Of a stretch of 64,000 nucleotides of DNA, positions 35,106-42,984 are shown piece after piece (position 1 is the first letter of the stretch; each line of letters starts with the position of its first letter). A model generated the notes under the pieces. That model was not told the DNA's origin. It ran no database searches and saw nothing but the letters and a program-made list of their open reading frames with translations. Origin of the DNA: Achromobacter sp. RTa (GTDB lineage Bacteria > Pseudomonadota > Gammaproteobacteria > Burkholderiales > Burkholderiaceae_B); assembly GCF_000757485.1 (NCBI RefSeq), contig NZ_JPYO01000042.1, forward strand, positions 124,197-188,196, written 5' to 3'. A program made the translations under genes and the position numbers.

Positions 35106-36077
35106 TTAATTTGTAACGCCGGTGCGAGGCGCCACCGTCGTCCAGTAAGGAGTGATCCGGCTCACCGTCACCGGCAGGGTTTTTTCCAGCAGCCGCAGGC
35201 TGGCATCGATGTCGTTCAACGGGAACGCGCCCGACACGCGCAGCCCGGCCACCGCCGGATCGCATCGCAGCACGCCGCGGCGATAGCGGCCCAGTTCGCC
35301 CACCAGTTCGGCCAGCGTCCAATTCCGGGCCGCGAGCATGCCCCGCTCCCAGGACGCCGCTGAATCGTCGACCGGAGCCGGGAGCCCGGCCTCTCGCCCG
35401 TTGAAGACCGCCTGGCTGCCTGCCGGCACCCGTAAGGGCGCGGCCCCCGCCGACACGGGCTGGATCTCGACCGCGCCTTCGAAGACCGCGACGCGCACCG
35501 CGTCTCCCTCGTCGCGCACCATGAAGCGCGTGCCCAGCGCCCGTACCGCGCCTTGCCGGGTGCGCACGATGAAGGGCCGCGCGACCGGCGCGGGGTCCTT
35601 GCCGGTTGTCAGCAGGATCTCGCCCGCCCGCAGCCACAGCAGGCGCTGCCGGGACGTATAGTCGATGTCCACGGCGCTCGCGGTGTTCAGCACCAGCTGC
35701 GTGCCGTCGGCCAGCTCCATGCGGCGCTGCTCGCCCGTAGCCGTGCGTGCATCCGCGCTCCAGGCCCGCCACGGCAGTTCACGCGCGCCCCACCAGGCCG
35801 CCGGCGCCAGGACCATCAAGCCGCCCAGCGCGCGCAGGGCCTGCCGGCGCCCCGGACGATCCAGCCGCCGCAGAGCATCGCCGGCGATCCGCGGCGGCAT
35901 CTGCCCGAATCCGCGCAGCATGTCTTCCGCCCGCGCCCAGGCGGCAGCATGCTCGGCGCTGCGCTCGCGCCAGCGATCCAGCGCCGCGCGGTCCGACGCG
36001 GACAGGTTCTCCGATTGCAGGCGCACCAGCCAGCCAGCCGCCTCCTTCAGGATGGCGGGATCGATGGCGGCGCTCAT
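35106..36077 (-). CDS. FecR-family anti-sigma/sigma regulator
   Basis: A 323-residue inner-membrane protein. It has a cytoplasmic N-terminal domain (ILKEAAGWLVRLQSENLSASDRAALDRWRERSAEHAAAWARAEDML), one hydrophobic segment (residues about 90-110), and a periplasmic FecR domain (TATGEQRRMELADGTQLVLNTASAVDIDY). It starts at ATG 36077, which overlaps the sigma-factor stop as ATGA. It should relay the signal of the loaded TonB receptor to the ECF sigma factor. Confidence 0.93.
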   Translation of the reverse strand: MSAAIDPAILKEAAGWLVRLQSENLSASDRAALDRWRERSAEHAAAWARAEDMLRGFGQMPPRIAGDALRRLDRPGRRQALRALGGLMVLAPAAWWGARELPWRAWSADARTATGEQRRMELADGTQLVLNTASAVDIDYTSRQRLLWLRAGEILLTTGKDPAPVARPFIVRTRQGAVRALGTRFMVRDEGDAVRVAVFEGAVEIQPVSAGAAPLRVPAGSQAVFNGREAGLPAPVDDSAASWERGMLAARNWTLAELVGELGRYRRGVLRCDPAVAGLRVSGAFPLNDIDASLRLLEKTLPVTVSRITPYWTTVAPRTGVTN

Positions 36078-36598
36078 GCGTCGGCCTGGTAGGCGATCAG
36101 GCACGCGGTCAGCGCGGCCTGCATATGGCGCTTGACGGTGGACAACGACACGTTCAAGCGCTTGGCGATGGCCTCATAGGCCATGCCGTCGAACTGGGAC
36201 ATCAGGAAAATTTCGCGCGTCTTGGCAGGCAAGGTCCGCAAGGCGGCGTCGATGGCTTGCAGGGTTTCCAGGATGAGCGCCCGCACTTCCGGCGACGGCA
36301 CCTCCGGCGCCGGCAACCGCGCAACGGCCGCCAGGTAGGCATCCTCGAGCGCGCGGCGGCGCCAGTGATCCACGACCAGCCCCTTCGCGATGTGGGTCAG
36401 CAGTGCGCGGGGCTCGGCGCCCGGCCCTTGCTGGCGCCGTCCGGCCATCAGGCGCACGAACGTGTCGTGCGCCAGGTCCGCGGCGTCGAAGGAATTGCCC
36501 AGCTTCCTGCGCAGCCAGCCCGACAGCCAGCCGTGGTGGTCACGATAGAGCTTCGTGACGGTGTTGGCGCTAAGGGAATCGGGCGTGGGCAAGGGCAA
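36074..36598 (-). CDS. ECF sigma factor, FecI-like
   Basis: About 174 residues. Region 2 shows NSFDAADLAHDTFVRLMAGRR, and region 4 shows LPAKTREIFLMSQFDGMAYEAIAKRLNVSLSTVKRHMQAALTACL. There is no in-frame ATG near the expected start. TTG at 36598 or 36592 (LPLPTPDSLSANTVTKLYRDHH) gives the usual length; the frame stays open further upstream but would overlap the next small gene. It should direct transcription of the TonB receptor gene. Start uncertain. Confidence 0.88.
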   Translation of the reverse strand: MPLPTPDSLSANTVTKLYRDHHGWLSGWLRRKLGNSFDAADLAHDTFVRLMAGRRQQGPGAEPRALLTHIAKGLVVDHWRRRALEDAYLAAVARLPAPEVPSPEVRALILETLQAIDAALRTLPAKTREIFLMSQFDGMAYEAIAKRLNVSLSTVKRHMQAALTACLIAYQADA

Positions 36599-36663
36599 GC
36601 CTGGATAGAATTCAAATAGGAACCATTCGTATTCTATCCCATGCCCTTCCCCGCCTGGAACGG

Positions 36664-36906
36664 CTAGTAATCCATGGGCACGTGGCACTGGGCGGCCCTG
36701 AGTTCCTCCAGGTGCCGCTCGGCCTCCTGCCTTTCGGCCGCCGGCGACAAGGCGCGCCAGCTCACCATGTTGCCCGTCGCCTTCAGCGGCATCCAACCCA
36801 GCACGCTGTAGAGCGTGATCGCGGTGCGCCCGGTGTCGAATCGCGTTTCGTAATACCCGTGACGGTCCGGCGGGGTATCGCCGGGCGTCCATTCCATTTG
36901 AGACAT
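36664..36906 (-). CDS. Small hypothetical protein, 80 residues, DUF551-like
   Basis: Starts MSQMEWTPGDTPPDRHGYYETRFD at ATG 36906, with AAGGAG about 6 bases upstream. It has the pattern of a small domain with GRTAITLYSVLGWMPLKATGNMVSWRALSP, resembling DUF551-type proteins that are common in phages. It lies 65 bases upstream of the ECF sigma gene on the same strand but probably is unrelated in function. Soluble, Trp-rich. Confidence 0.65.
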   Translation of the reverse strand: MSQMEWTPGDTPPDRHGYYETRFDTGRTAITLYSVLGWMPLKATGNMVSWRALSPAAERQEAERHLEELRAAQCHVPMDY

Positions 36907-37158
36907 CCACGTCTCCTTCTTGCTGAAGCTTATGCGCAAGCGCGCGGATCCTTCGGGATCTACCGGCGATCGTATCGTTGGCCGCGCTTGCTTGTGATGC
37001 CAAGATGCGCCTGCTTTGCAATTCTTGACAGAGGGATATCCCCTAGGAGGGGACGGCCACGGGAGAACCCCGTGGCGGAATGTGGCGAAAATCGTACGGA
37101 ACGGCGAGCGCCGCCCCTGGAGGTCCCGGCGCCGGCGGAGCGGGCCGGCGCGCCTGAT

Positions 37159-38061
37159 TTACTTGATGCCGATGAAGGGCAAGGCAGCGCCCGGGACCTG
37201 CGTCGCCGGCAGCACGCCATCCCATTTTTCCACCGCGTTCAGGCTCACCAGGTTGGTGTTGGCGGCCAGGGCCTCCGCCTTGGCGCGGATCGCGGCCGCC
37301 TCGGCCTCGCCCCGCATGCGGATGCCATCGGCCTCGGCCGTGAATTGCTGGCGGCGCGCATCGGCTTCCGCCTTGGCCTTGACCACCTGGATCTCGGCGT
37401 TGATCGTCGCCGTTTCCTTTTGCTGGCGGGTGGTCTCGATCTGCACCTGGGCCAGCATGCGCTGCTCGATGGAGTGTTCGTAGGCCTGCGAGAAACCGAC
37501 CTCCTCGATCTGCACGCCCACCACCTGCACGGGCGCGCCTTCCATCGTCTTGCGCACGGATTCGTTGACGTCCAGGCCCAGCTTCTGGCGTTCCTGGATG
37601 GCGCGCACCGCGGTGTACTGGCCAAACACATTCTTCACCGAATCCGGCGTCTTGCGCTCCAGCACGCGCATCTGCAGGTTGCTGATCGTGCCGTACTCCG
37701 AATACAGCTCGGCCACGTGCTCGGGCGGAACGCGATAGGTCACGGATACCCGCAGCGACGCGGGCTGCTGGTCATAGCTGTACGCCTCCAGCTTTTCGAA
37801 CACGAACGTATGGTCGCGCACGGACACCATCATCACGCTGTCGATGAACGGGGTCTTGAAGTCCAGGCCGGGTTCGGACACGCGCACCAGCTTGCCGTTG
37901 CGCAGCACGACGCCGCGCTCGCCCTGGTCCACCTGGAACCACGAGCCAAAGGCCAGGAAGAGAATCAGCACGAACAGTACCGCCGCGATGAGCGCGACCT
38001 TGATGCTGCGCGGTTTCACCGCGCTTATCGATTTGACCACCTGCATATCCGTCGGCTTCAC
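37159..38061 (-). CDS. SPFH/prohibitin-family membrane protein
   Basis: A 300-residue protein. It has one N-terminal membrane segment (VALIAAVLFVLILFLAFGSW), then a band-7/prohibitin domain (VDQGERGVVLRNGKLVRVSEPGLDFKTPFIDSV) and a long helical region rich in Ala, Glu and Lys (TATINAEIQVVKAKAEADARRQQ). The start is GTG 38061, overlapping the stop of a 38-residue membrane peptide gene as GTGA. SPFH proteins form ring-like membrane scaffolds; some hold proteases such as FtsH. Partner here unknown. A GC hairpin at 37056-37076 lies downstream. Confidence 0.88.
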   Translation of the reverse strand: MKPTDMQVVKSISAVKPRSIKVALIAAVLFVLILFLAFGSWFQVDQGERGVVLRNGKLVRVSEPGLDFKTPFIDSVMMVSVRDHTFVFEKLEAYSYDQQPASLRVSVTYRVPPEHVAELYSEYGTISNLQMRVLERKTPDSVKNVFGQYTAVRAIQERQKLGLDVNESVRKTMEGAPVQVVGVQIEEVGFSQAYEHSIEQRMLAQVQIETTRQQKETATINAEIQVVKAKAEADARRQQFTAEADGIRMRGEAEAAAIRAKAEALAANTNLVSLNAVEKWDGVLPATQVPGAALPFIGIK

Positions 38062-38174
38062 TTGTAATCCCTTTCTGATTTTGAGCGTTTACGATCCGAG
38101 AGCACGGCGGCGATGCCCCGCGCCAGCAAGTAAGCGACCACGGCCGCTCCCACCAAGATCAGGAAATACCTCAT
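38058..38174 (-). CDS. Small membrane peptide coupled to SPFH gene, 38 residues
   Basis: ATG 38174 to a TGA at 38060-38058 that overlaps the GTG start of the SPFH gene by four bases (GTGA). The peptide is MRYFLILVGAAVVAYLLARG onward, with one hydrophobic helix, then a basic tail (DRKRSKSERDYK). GGGGGG is the likely ribosome-binding site. The overlap is the main evidence for translation. Function unknown; it may bind or regulate the SPFH protein. Confidence 0.6.
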   Translation of the reverse strand: MRYFLILVGAAVVAYLLARGIAAVLSDRKRSKSERDYK

Positions 38175-38417
38175 CGTGCGTCCCCCCCGGAAAAGAAGCA
38201 GGGGATTCTAGCGCGAGTCCGCAAGGCTTCGAATTGTGACGATTGTTGCGCCGCAAGGGCCTGGCCCGTTCCGCCGCGCTCGCGGGGCCCGCGCGCCGGT
38301 AAAGTTCCTAGCATCAGGCCGCAACCTGTTACGTCCGCCCGGCCGGCCCATCTGCTACCGTGGATACGGCCCCAACGCGCCGCGGCCCCGGCCCGGCGCC
38401 CACGACGGAGATCGCGC

Positions 38418-39479
38418 ATGCCACGTCCTTCCGAGTCCGCGCCCCTGATCGGTGTGATCCCCCCCTACATGCTGGACCGCCTGGCGCAACACGCCGACGC
38501 CCGGGTCAGCATGCCCGCGGTAAAAACGCAGATCATCGACCAGCAGCAGCGCGGGTTGCGCGAAATGGCGGTGCAGCCGCCCCGCGTGAAACCGGTACCC
38601 TCCAAGAATGCCAGCCCCGCCGGCACGCCGCAGCGGGCGGTGCACGATGCCGGCAACACCACCACGCTGCCGGGCAAGCTGGTTCGCGCCGAAGGCCGCC
38701 CGGCCAGCGGCGACGCGGCGGTGGACGAGGCCTATGAACACCTGGGCGCGACCTACAAGCTGTTCTGGGACATCTACAAGCGGCACTCCATCGATGGCCA
38801 GGGGCTGCCGCTGATCGGCACCGTGCACTATGGCGAAGACTACGACAACGCCTTCTGGAATGGCGCGCAGATGGTGTTCGGCGATGGCGACGGTGAAATA
38901 TTCAACCGCTTCACCGTGGCGCCCGACGTCATCGGCCACGAACTCACGCATGGCGTCATCGATGCCGAGGCCGCGCTCCTGTACCAGGGACAGTCCGGCG
39001 CGCTGAACGAATCCCTGTGCGATGTCTTCGGCTCGCTGGTCAAGCAATACGTCCTCGGGCAGGATGCCCGGCAGGCCGATTGGCTGATAGGCGTGGGGCT
39101 GTTCACGCCCAAGGTGCGCGCCCGCGCGCTACGCTCCATGGCGGAGCCGGGCAGCGCCTATGACGACCCCGTCCTGGGCAAAGACCCGCAGCCCGCCCAC
39201 ATGGACAGCTACGTGGACACGTCCGACGACAACGGCGGCGTGCACATCAATTCCGGCATTCCCAACCGCGCCTTCTATCTGGCGGCCACCGCATTGGAAG
39301 GCCCGGCGTGGGCTGTCGCCGGCCGCGTCTGGTACGACGCCCTGTGCGACAAGCGGCTGCGCCACGATGCCGATTTCGCGCAGTTCGCGGCGCTGACGCT
39401 GGAGGCCGCGCAGCGCCAGGGCGCCGCCCTGCGCGGCGCCATCGCGAAAGCGTGGCAAACCGTCGGAGTCCGGACATGA
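38418..39479 (+). CDS. Protealysin-type M4 metallopeptidase
   Basis: A 353-residue thermolysin-family protease without a signal peptide. It has a short N-terminal propeptide with PPYML (residues 14-19), the mark of protealysins. Zinc ligands are HELTH (174-178) and Glu198 (NESLCD). A later block DNGGVHINSGIPN carries the catalytic His. GGAG stands 7 bases before ATG 38418. It overlaps the emfourin inhibitor gene as ATGA. An intracellular or non-classically released protease. Confidence 0.92.
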   Translation: MPRPSESAPLIGVIPPYMLDRLAQHADARVSMPAVKTQIIDQQQRGLREMAVQPPRVKPVPSKNASPAGTPQRAVHDAGNTTTLPGKLVRAEGRPASGDAAVDEAYEHLGATYKLFWDIYKRHSIDGQGLPLIGTVHYGEDYDNAFWNGAQMVFGDGDGEIFNRFTVAPDVIGHELTHGVIDAEAALLYQGQSGALNESLCDVFGSLVKQYVLGQDARQADWLIGVGLFTPKVRARALRSMAEPGSAYDDPVLGKDPQPAHMDSYVDTSDDNGGVHINSGIPNRAFYLAATALEGPAWAVAGRVWYDALCDKRLRHDADFAQFAALTLEAAQRQGAALRGAIAKAWQTVGVRT

Positions 39480-39805
39480 TCCAACTGCCGCCCCTCGATC
39501 TCGCCCTGCTGGTGCGCCTGACCCGCGAAGGCGGCCTGGCCTATCTGCCGGCGCTTGCGCAGCCGCGCAGCATCGATCTCGCCGCCTGCGCGCCCGACGT
39601 GCGCCAGAAAGTCTGCGACGCGCTGCAGCGCGCCGCGCCCGTCGCCGTTGCGCGCAACACCGGCGCCGGCGGCGACCAGCGCTATTTTCACGTCGAAGTG
39701 GTGTACAAGAGCGACGAAATATCCGACATCAGCTTCGACGTCCCGGAAACCGACGCGCCCGACACGCTGGTGCGGCTGTGGAAGGAGCCGCCGCGGCCGG
39801 AGTAA
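39476..39805 (+). CDS. Emfourin, protealysin inhibitor
   Basis: A 109-residue protein, MIQLPPLDLALLVRLTREGGLAYLPAL, with RYFHVEVVYKSDEISDISFDVPE in the C-terminal half, the layout of emfourin (M4in) inhibitors. Start ATG 39476 overlaps the protease stop (ATGA), so protease and inhibitor are made together. No signal peptide, which fits a cytoplasmic complex. Confidence 0.85.
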   Translation: MIQLPPLDLALLVRLTREGGLAYLPALAQPRSIDLAACAPDVRQKVCDALQRAAPVAVARNTGAGGDQRYFHVEVVYKSDEISDISFDVPETDAPDTLVRLWKEPPRPE

Positions 39806-39823
39806 AGGCTTGCCGCGCGGGCC

Positions 39824-41077
39824 TCAGCGCGGCGCCTGGGCCGCCTCGGCGGGCGCATGGGCACGGTACTGCCCGATCTGGATGGCCCGGCCCGCGTAAA
39901 GGCCGGCCGCCGCCATCGCCACGCACAGCGCCGCGCATACGCCCAGCGCCACGTCCCATCCGCCCAGCGCGTCATGCAACGCGCCCATCAGCGCCGGCCC
40001 CGTGGCGGCAAACAGATAGCCCACGCATTGCGCCATGCCCGACAGCGCCGCCGCCTGCTGCGCATGGCTGGCGCGCAGCCCCACGAACGCAAGGCCGAGG
40101 ATGATGCCCCCGCCCGTCCCCAGGCCCAGCAACACAATCCACAAAGTAGCCCAGCCGGGCGCGGCGATCAGGCCCAGCATTGCGACGAACGAGGCCGCGG
40201 CCGAGCAGAACGCGGCGGCGCGCTGGTCCTTCATGCGCCTGACCACCGGCGCCAGGAACAAGGCCGGGCCGGCGGACATGAGTTGCAGCAGGCCGTGCAG
40301 GGTGCCGGCCCGCTCGGCCGTATAGCCGGCTTCGCGCAGGATGGCCGGCAGCCAGCTCACGCCTACGTAGAACACGAAGGAATTGATGCCCAGGAATAGC
40401 GTCACCTGCCAGGCCAGGGGCGAGCGCCACAAGCGGCCGCCATGCGGCGCATGCGCGGTGGAAGCGGCGGGCGCCGTATGGTTGGCAAGCTGCGGCAGCC
40501 ACAACAGGACGCCGGCGATGGGTATCAGCAGCAGGCAGCCCGTCGAGAAGCGCCAGGTCGCGTCCGACAACCCCGCCAGCGGAATGGCGATGGCCGAGGC
40601 CAGGCCCGCCGCCAGGCTCATGGTCAGCACGTAGGCCGAGGTCAGGCCCGCCACGCGCTGCGGGAAATCGCGCTTCAAGAGGCTGGGCAGCAGCACGTTG
40701 CCGATCGCGATGCCCGAGCCGATGACCGCCGTGCCCAGGTACAGGCTCCAGGCCGATCCCAGCGTGCGCACCACGATGCCGCCCGCGATCAGCAGCAAAG
40801 CCGCGAACAGGGTGCGCTCCAGGCCATGGCGGCGCGCCAGGCCCGCCGCGAACAGCGACACCACCGCGAAAGCCAGCAATGGCAGGGTGATCAGCATGCC
40901 GGCCGCGGTGGAATTCAGCCCGAGCTGTTCGCGGATCATGCCGATCAGCGGCGGCACGCCCGTGACCGGCGCGCGCAGGGCGGTCGCAATGCAGAGAATG
41001 CCCGCGATCAGCAGCAAGGGCTTGCTGGCGGGACGCTTGGAGGAAGCAGAAAGAGAGGTCATGCGCGTGGAGCCCAT
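39824..41077 (-). CDS. CynX/NimT-type MFS transporter
   Basis: About 417 residues with twelve hydrophobic segments. The start of the domain (IAGILCIATALRAPVTGVPPLIGMIREQLGLNSTAAGMLITLPLLAF) matches cyanate permease CynX and NimT. I chose ATG 41077 because AAGGAG lies just before it; ATG 41062 and an upstream TTG at 41101 are alternatives. Substrate unknown, perhaps cyanate, nitroimidazole or another small compound. AraC gene diverges at 41183. Confidence 0.88.
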   Translation of the reverse strand: MGSTRMTSLSASSKRPASKPLLLIAGILCIATALRAPVTGVPPLIGMIREQLGLNSTAAGMLITLPLLAFAVVSLFAAGLARRHGLERTLFAALLLIAGGIVVRTLGSAWSLYLGTAVIGSGIAIGNVLLPSLLKRDFPQRVAGLTSAYVLTMSLAAGLASAIAIPLAGLSDATWRFSTGCLLLIPIAGVLLWLPQLANHTAPAASTAHAPHGGRLWRSPLAWQVTLFLGINSFVFYVGVSWLPAILREAGYTAERAGTLHGLLQLMSAGPALFLAPVVRRMKDQRAAAFCSAAASFVAMLGLIAAPGWATLWIVLLGLGTGGGIILGLAFVGLRASHAQQAAALSGMAQCVGYLFAATGPALMGALHDALGGWDVALGVCAALCVAMAAAGLYAGRAIQIGQYRAHAPAEAAQAPR

Positions 41078-41113
41078 CGGGCTCCTTGTAAGAGTGGACA
41101 AGCCCTAGCTTAA

Positions 41114-41129
41114 GTAAAAGCCTCTTTAC
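41114..41129. promoter_or_regulatory. Weak inverted repeat between MFS and AraC genes
   Basis: GTAAA, six bases, TTTAC: a perfect 5-6-5 inverted repeat in the 105-base gap between the divergent MFS transporter and AraC genes. Possibly a regulator site; short arms make chance likely. Confidence 0.25.
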
Positions 41130-41182
41130 CGAATTTCGAGACAATGACAGACTATCCCTAAATCCGGCCAATCCACCTACTC

Positions 41183-41980
41183 ATGCATTCCCTGGAAGAA
41201 TCCGCCCCTTTCTTCGACCTGGACGTCGAATCCCAGTGGACCTTCGCCACTCGCGTGCATGCGGCCGAGAACGACCAGGAATCCCCGCTGCACCGGCACC
41301 GCATGGGCCAGTTGGTGCTGGCGCTGCATGGCGGCGTGACTTGCTCGGTGCCGCAGGGGCTCTGGATGGTGCCGCCCCAGTGCGGCGTCTGGATCCCCGG
41401 CGGCGTTCCGCACAGCAACCGCGTCACCGCGAACGGGCGCGTGTGCTTCCTGTTCGTGCCGCCCGATGCCCCGGGCCTGCCCGGGCAATGCTGCACGCTG
41501 GCCATCACTCCGCTGCTGCGGGAATTGGTCGTGCACCTGGCGGACCTGCCTCCCGAGGAAGCGGCCGCCGCCTCCAGCCGGAAGCTGGCCGAGGTGCTGG
41601 TCGACCAGTTGGCGCGCATGCCCACCGAACACCTGCACCTGCCTATGTCGAACCACCCGAGGCTGCGCGAGATCGCCGATGCGCTGCGCGCCGACCCCGC
41701 CGACCGCAGCACCGTGGCGCAATGGGGCAAGCGCGTGGCGATGAGCGAACGCACGCTGGCGCGGCTGGTGCGCCAGGAGCTGGGCATGAGCTTCGGCCGC
41801 TGGCGCCAGCAGATGCATCTCATCCAGGCCTTGCAGCGCCTGTCGGCCGGCGTGTCGGTCCAGCGCACGGCCGAAGACCTGGGCTATGAGTCCGTCAGCG
41901 CCTTCATCACCATGTTCCGCAAGACGCTGGGCAAGACGCCCGCGCGCTATTTCGCGGAAAAAAAGGACGCCGCGCCGTAA
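41183..41980 (+). CDS. AraC-family transcriptional regulator
   Basis: A 265-residue AraC protein: N-terminal cupin sensor (SPLHRHRMGQLVLALHGGVTCSVPQGLWMVPPQCGVWIPGGVPHSNRV) and C-terminal double helix-turn-helix (VAMSERTLARLVRQELGMSFGRWRQQMHLIQALQRLSAG and VQRTAEDLGYESVSAFITMFRKTLGKTPARYF). It diverges from the CynX/NimT transporter and probably controls it. Confidence 0.92.
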   Translation: MHSLEESAPFFDLDVESQWTFATRVHAAENDQESPLHRHRMGQLVLALHGGVTCSVPQGLWMVPPQCGVWIPGGVPHSNRVTANGRVCFLFVPPDAPGLPGQCCTLAITPLLRELVVHLADLPPEEAAAASSRKLAEVLVDQLARMPTEHLHLPMSNHPRLREIADALRADPADRSTVAQWGKRVAMSERTLARLVRQELGMSFGRWRQQMHLIQALQRLSAGVSVQRTAEDLGYESVSAFITMFRKTLGKTPARYFAEKKDAAP

Positions 41981-42004
41981 TTGCCGGCTTGCGCGAGAGG
42001 CAGC

Positions 42005-42068
42005 CAGTGTCAGACACCCTTCAGCACCGTCTTCGCCTGAGCCGGCATTTCATGGGGTGTCAGACACT
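42005..42068. repeat. Pair of inverted GTGTCAGACAC elements
   Basis: GTGTCAGACAC occurs at 42007-42017 and 42057-42067. Judged by their CCC flanks (AGTGTCWGACACCC), the two copies face each other. They enclose about 39 bases. The pair sits between the convergent AraC and methyltransferase genes. The same core appears three times at 25.9 kb, also between convergent genes. Confidence 0.75.
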
Positions 42069-42091
42069 TGTATCTTGCGATACCCATACCC

Positions 42092-42865
42092 TCACCCCTC
42101 CCGCGCCCCCGCGACAATGAACAACCTTGGGAATGGCAACAGCACGGTGCCATCGGCCAGCGCCGGGTAGGCTTCTTCGATCAAGGACTGGTAACGGGCC
42201 AGGAACCCCGCCTGCCCCTCGGCGTCCAGCCGGTCCAGATACGGCCGCAGGGCCGTGCCCTTGAACCATTCCACCACGGCTGCGGCCCCGGCCAGCGGGT
42301 GGTGGTAGGTGGTGCGCCACACGTCCAGCCGGCCGCAATGCGGCTTGAGCAATTCGTAGTACCAGGCTGCGCTGTGGCGCGGCGGATGCTTGAAGCCGCC
42401 GATGCTGGCCGCCCAAGGGGCCTCGCCGGCTACCTGGCGCGCCAGGCGATGCGCGGGCTCTTCAAGGTTGTCCGGTGTCTGCACCGCAAGGCTGCCCCCG
42501 GGCGACAGCTTGCCGACCAGGCGGGGATACAGCGTTTCGTGGTCCGGCACCCATTGCAAGGAAGCGTTCGCCAGGATCACGTCATAGGACTGCGGTGGGT
42601 CCCAGGCGGCGATGTCGGCCAGCTCGAACCTCAGCCCCGGCAGGCGCTTCGTGGCCGCCTGGATCATGTCCTCGGAATTGTCCATGCCGGTCAGTTCGGC
42701 GTCCGGATAACGCGCCGCCAGCACCTCGGTGGAATTGCCCGGCCCGCAGCCCAGGTCCACCGCGCGCCTCGCGTCCTGGTTCGGCAATGCGGCGACCAGG
42801 TCCCGCACCGGACGGGTGCGCTCGTTCTCGAATGCGGAATACTGTTTGGCGGACCAGCTGGTCAT
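42092..42865 (-). CDS. tam: Trans-aconitate 2-methyltransferase
   Basis: A 257-residue SAM-dependent methyltransferase. It starts MTSWSAKQYSAFENERTRPVRDL as in Tam proteins; the SAM motif is VDLGCGPGNSTEVLAARYP and ANASLQWVPDHETLYPRL follows. It methylates trans-aconitate, a spontaneous isomer of the cycle intermediate that inhibits aconitase. No linkage to the aconitase gene 12 kb away. Complete. Confidence 0.9.
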   Translation of the reverse strand: MTSWSAKQYSAFENERTRPVRDLVAALPNQDARRAVDLGCGPGNSTEVLAARYPDAELTGMDNSEDMIQAATKRLPGLRFELADIAAWDPPQSYDVILANASLQWVPDHETLYPRLVGKLSPGGSLAVQTPDNLEEPAHRLARQVAGEAPWAASIGGFKHPPRHSAAWYYELLKPHCGRLDVWRTTYHHPLAGAAAVVEWFKGTALRPYLDRLDAEGQAGFLARYQSLIEEAYPALADGTVLLPFPRLFIVAGAREG

Positions 42866-42984
42866 GGCGATTCCTTGCGTATGGGTTCGTCAGCACTCTA
42901 CGCCTGCGGCACCCACGCGACAAATTCGAATTCGAAGAGCCCGCCATATCCGGAAGATATGGCGGCTCGGGCTTCATTCCCGCT

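Noticed and set aside
36599-36660. Possible Fur box before the ECF sigma gene
   Set aside because: The A/T-rich patch does not match the 19-base Fur consensus well enough on inspection.
36599-37021. N-terminal extension of the sigma-factor frame
   Set aside because: It overlaps the small gene at 36664-36906, which has its own ribosome-binding site, and would double the usual ECF length.
37056-37076. GC hairpin with 8-base-pair perfect stem downstream of the SPFH gene
   Set aside because: No T-tract on either strand, so I do not call it a terminator, though it may slow exonucleases.
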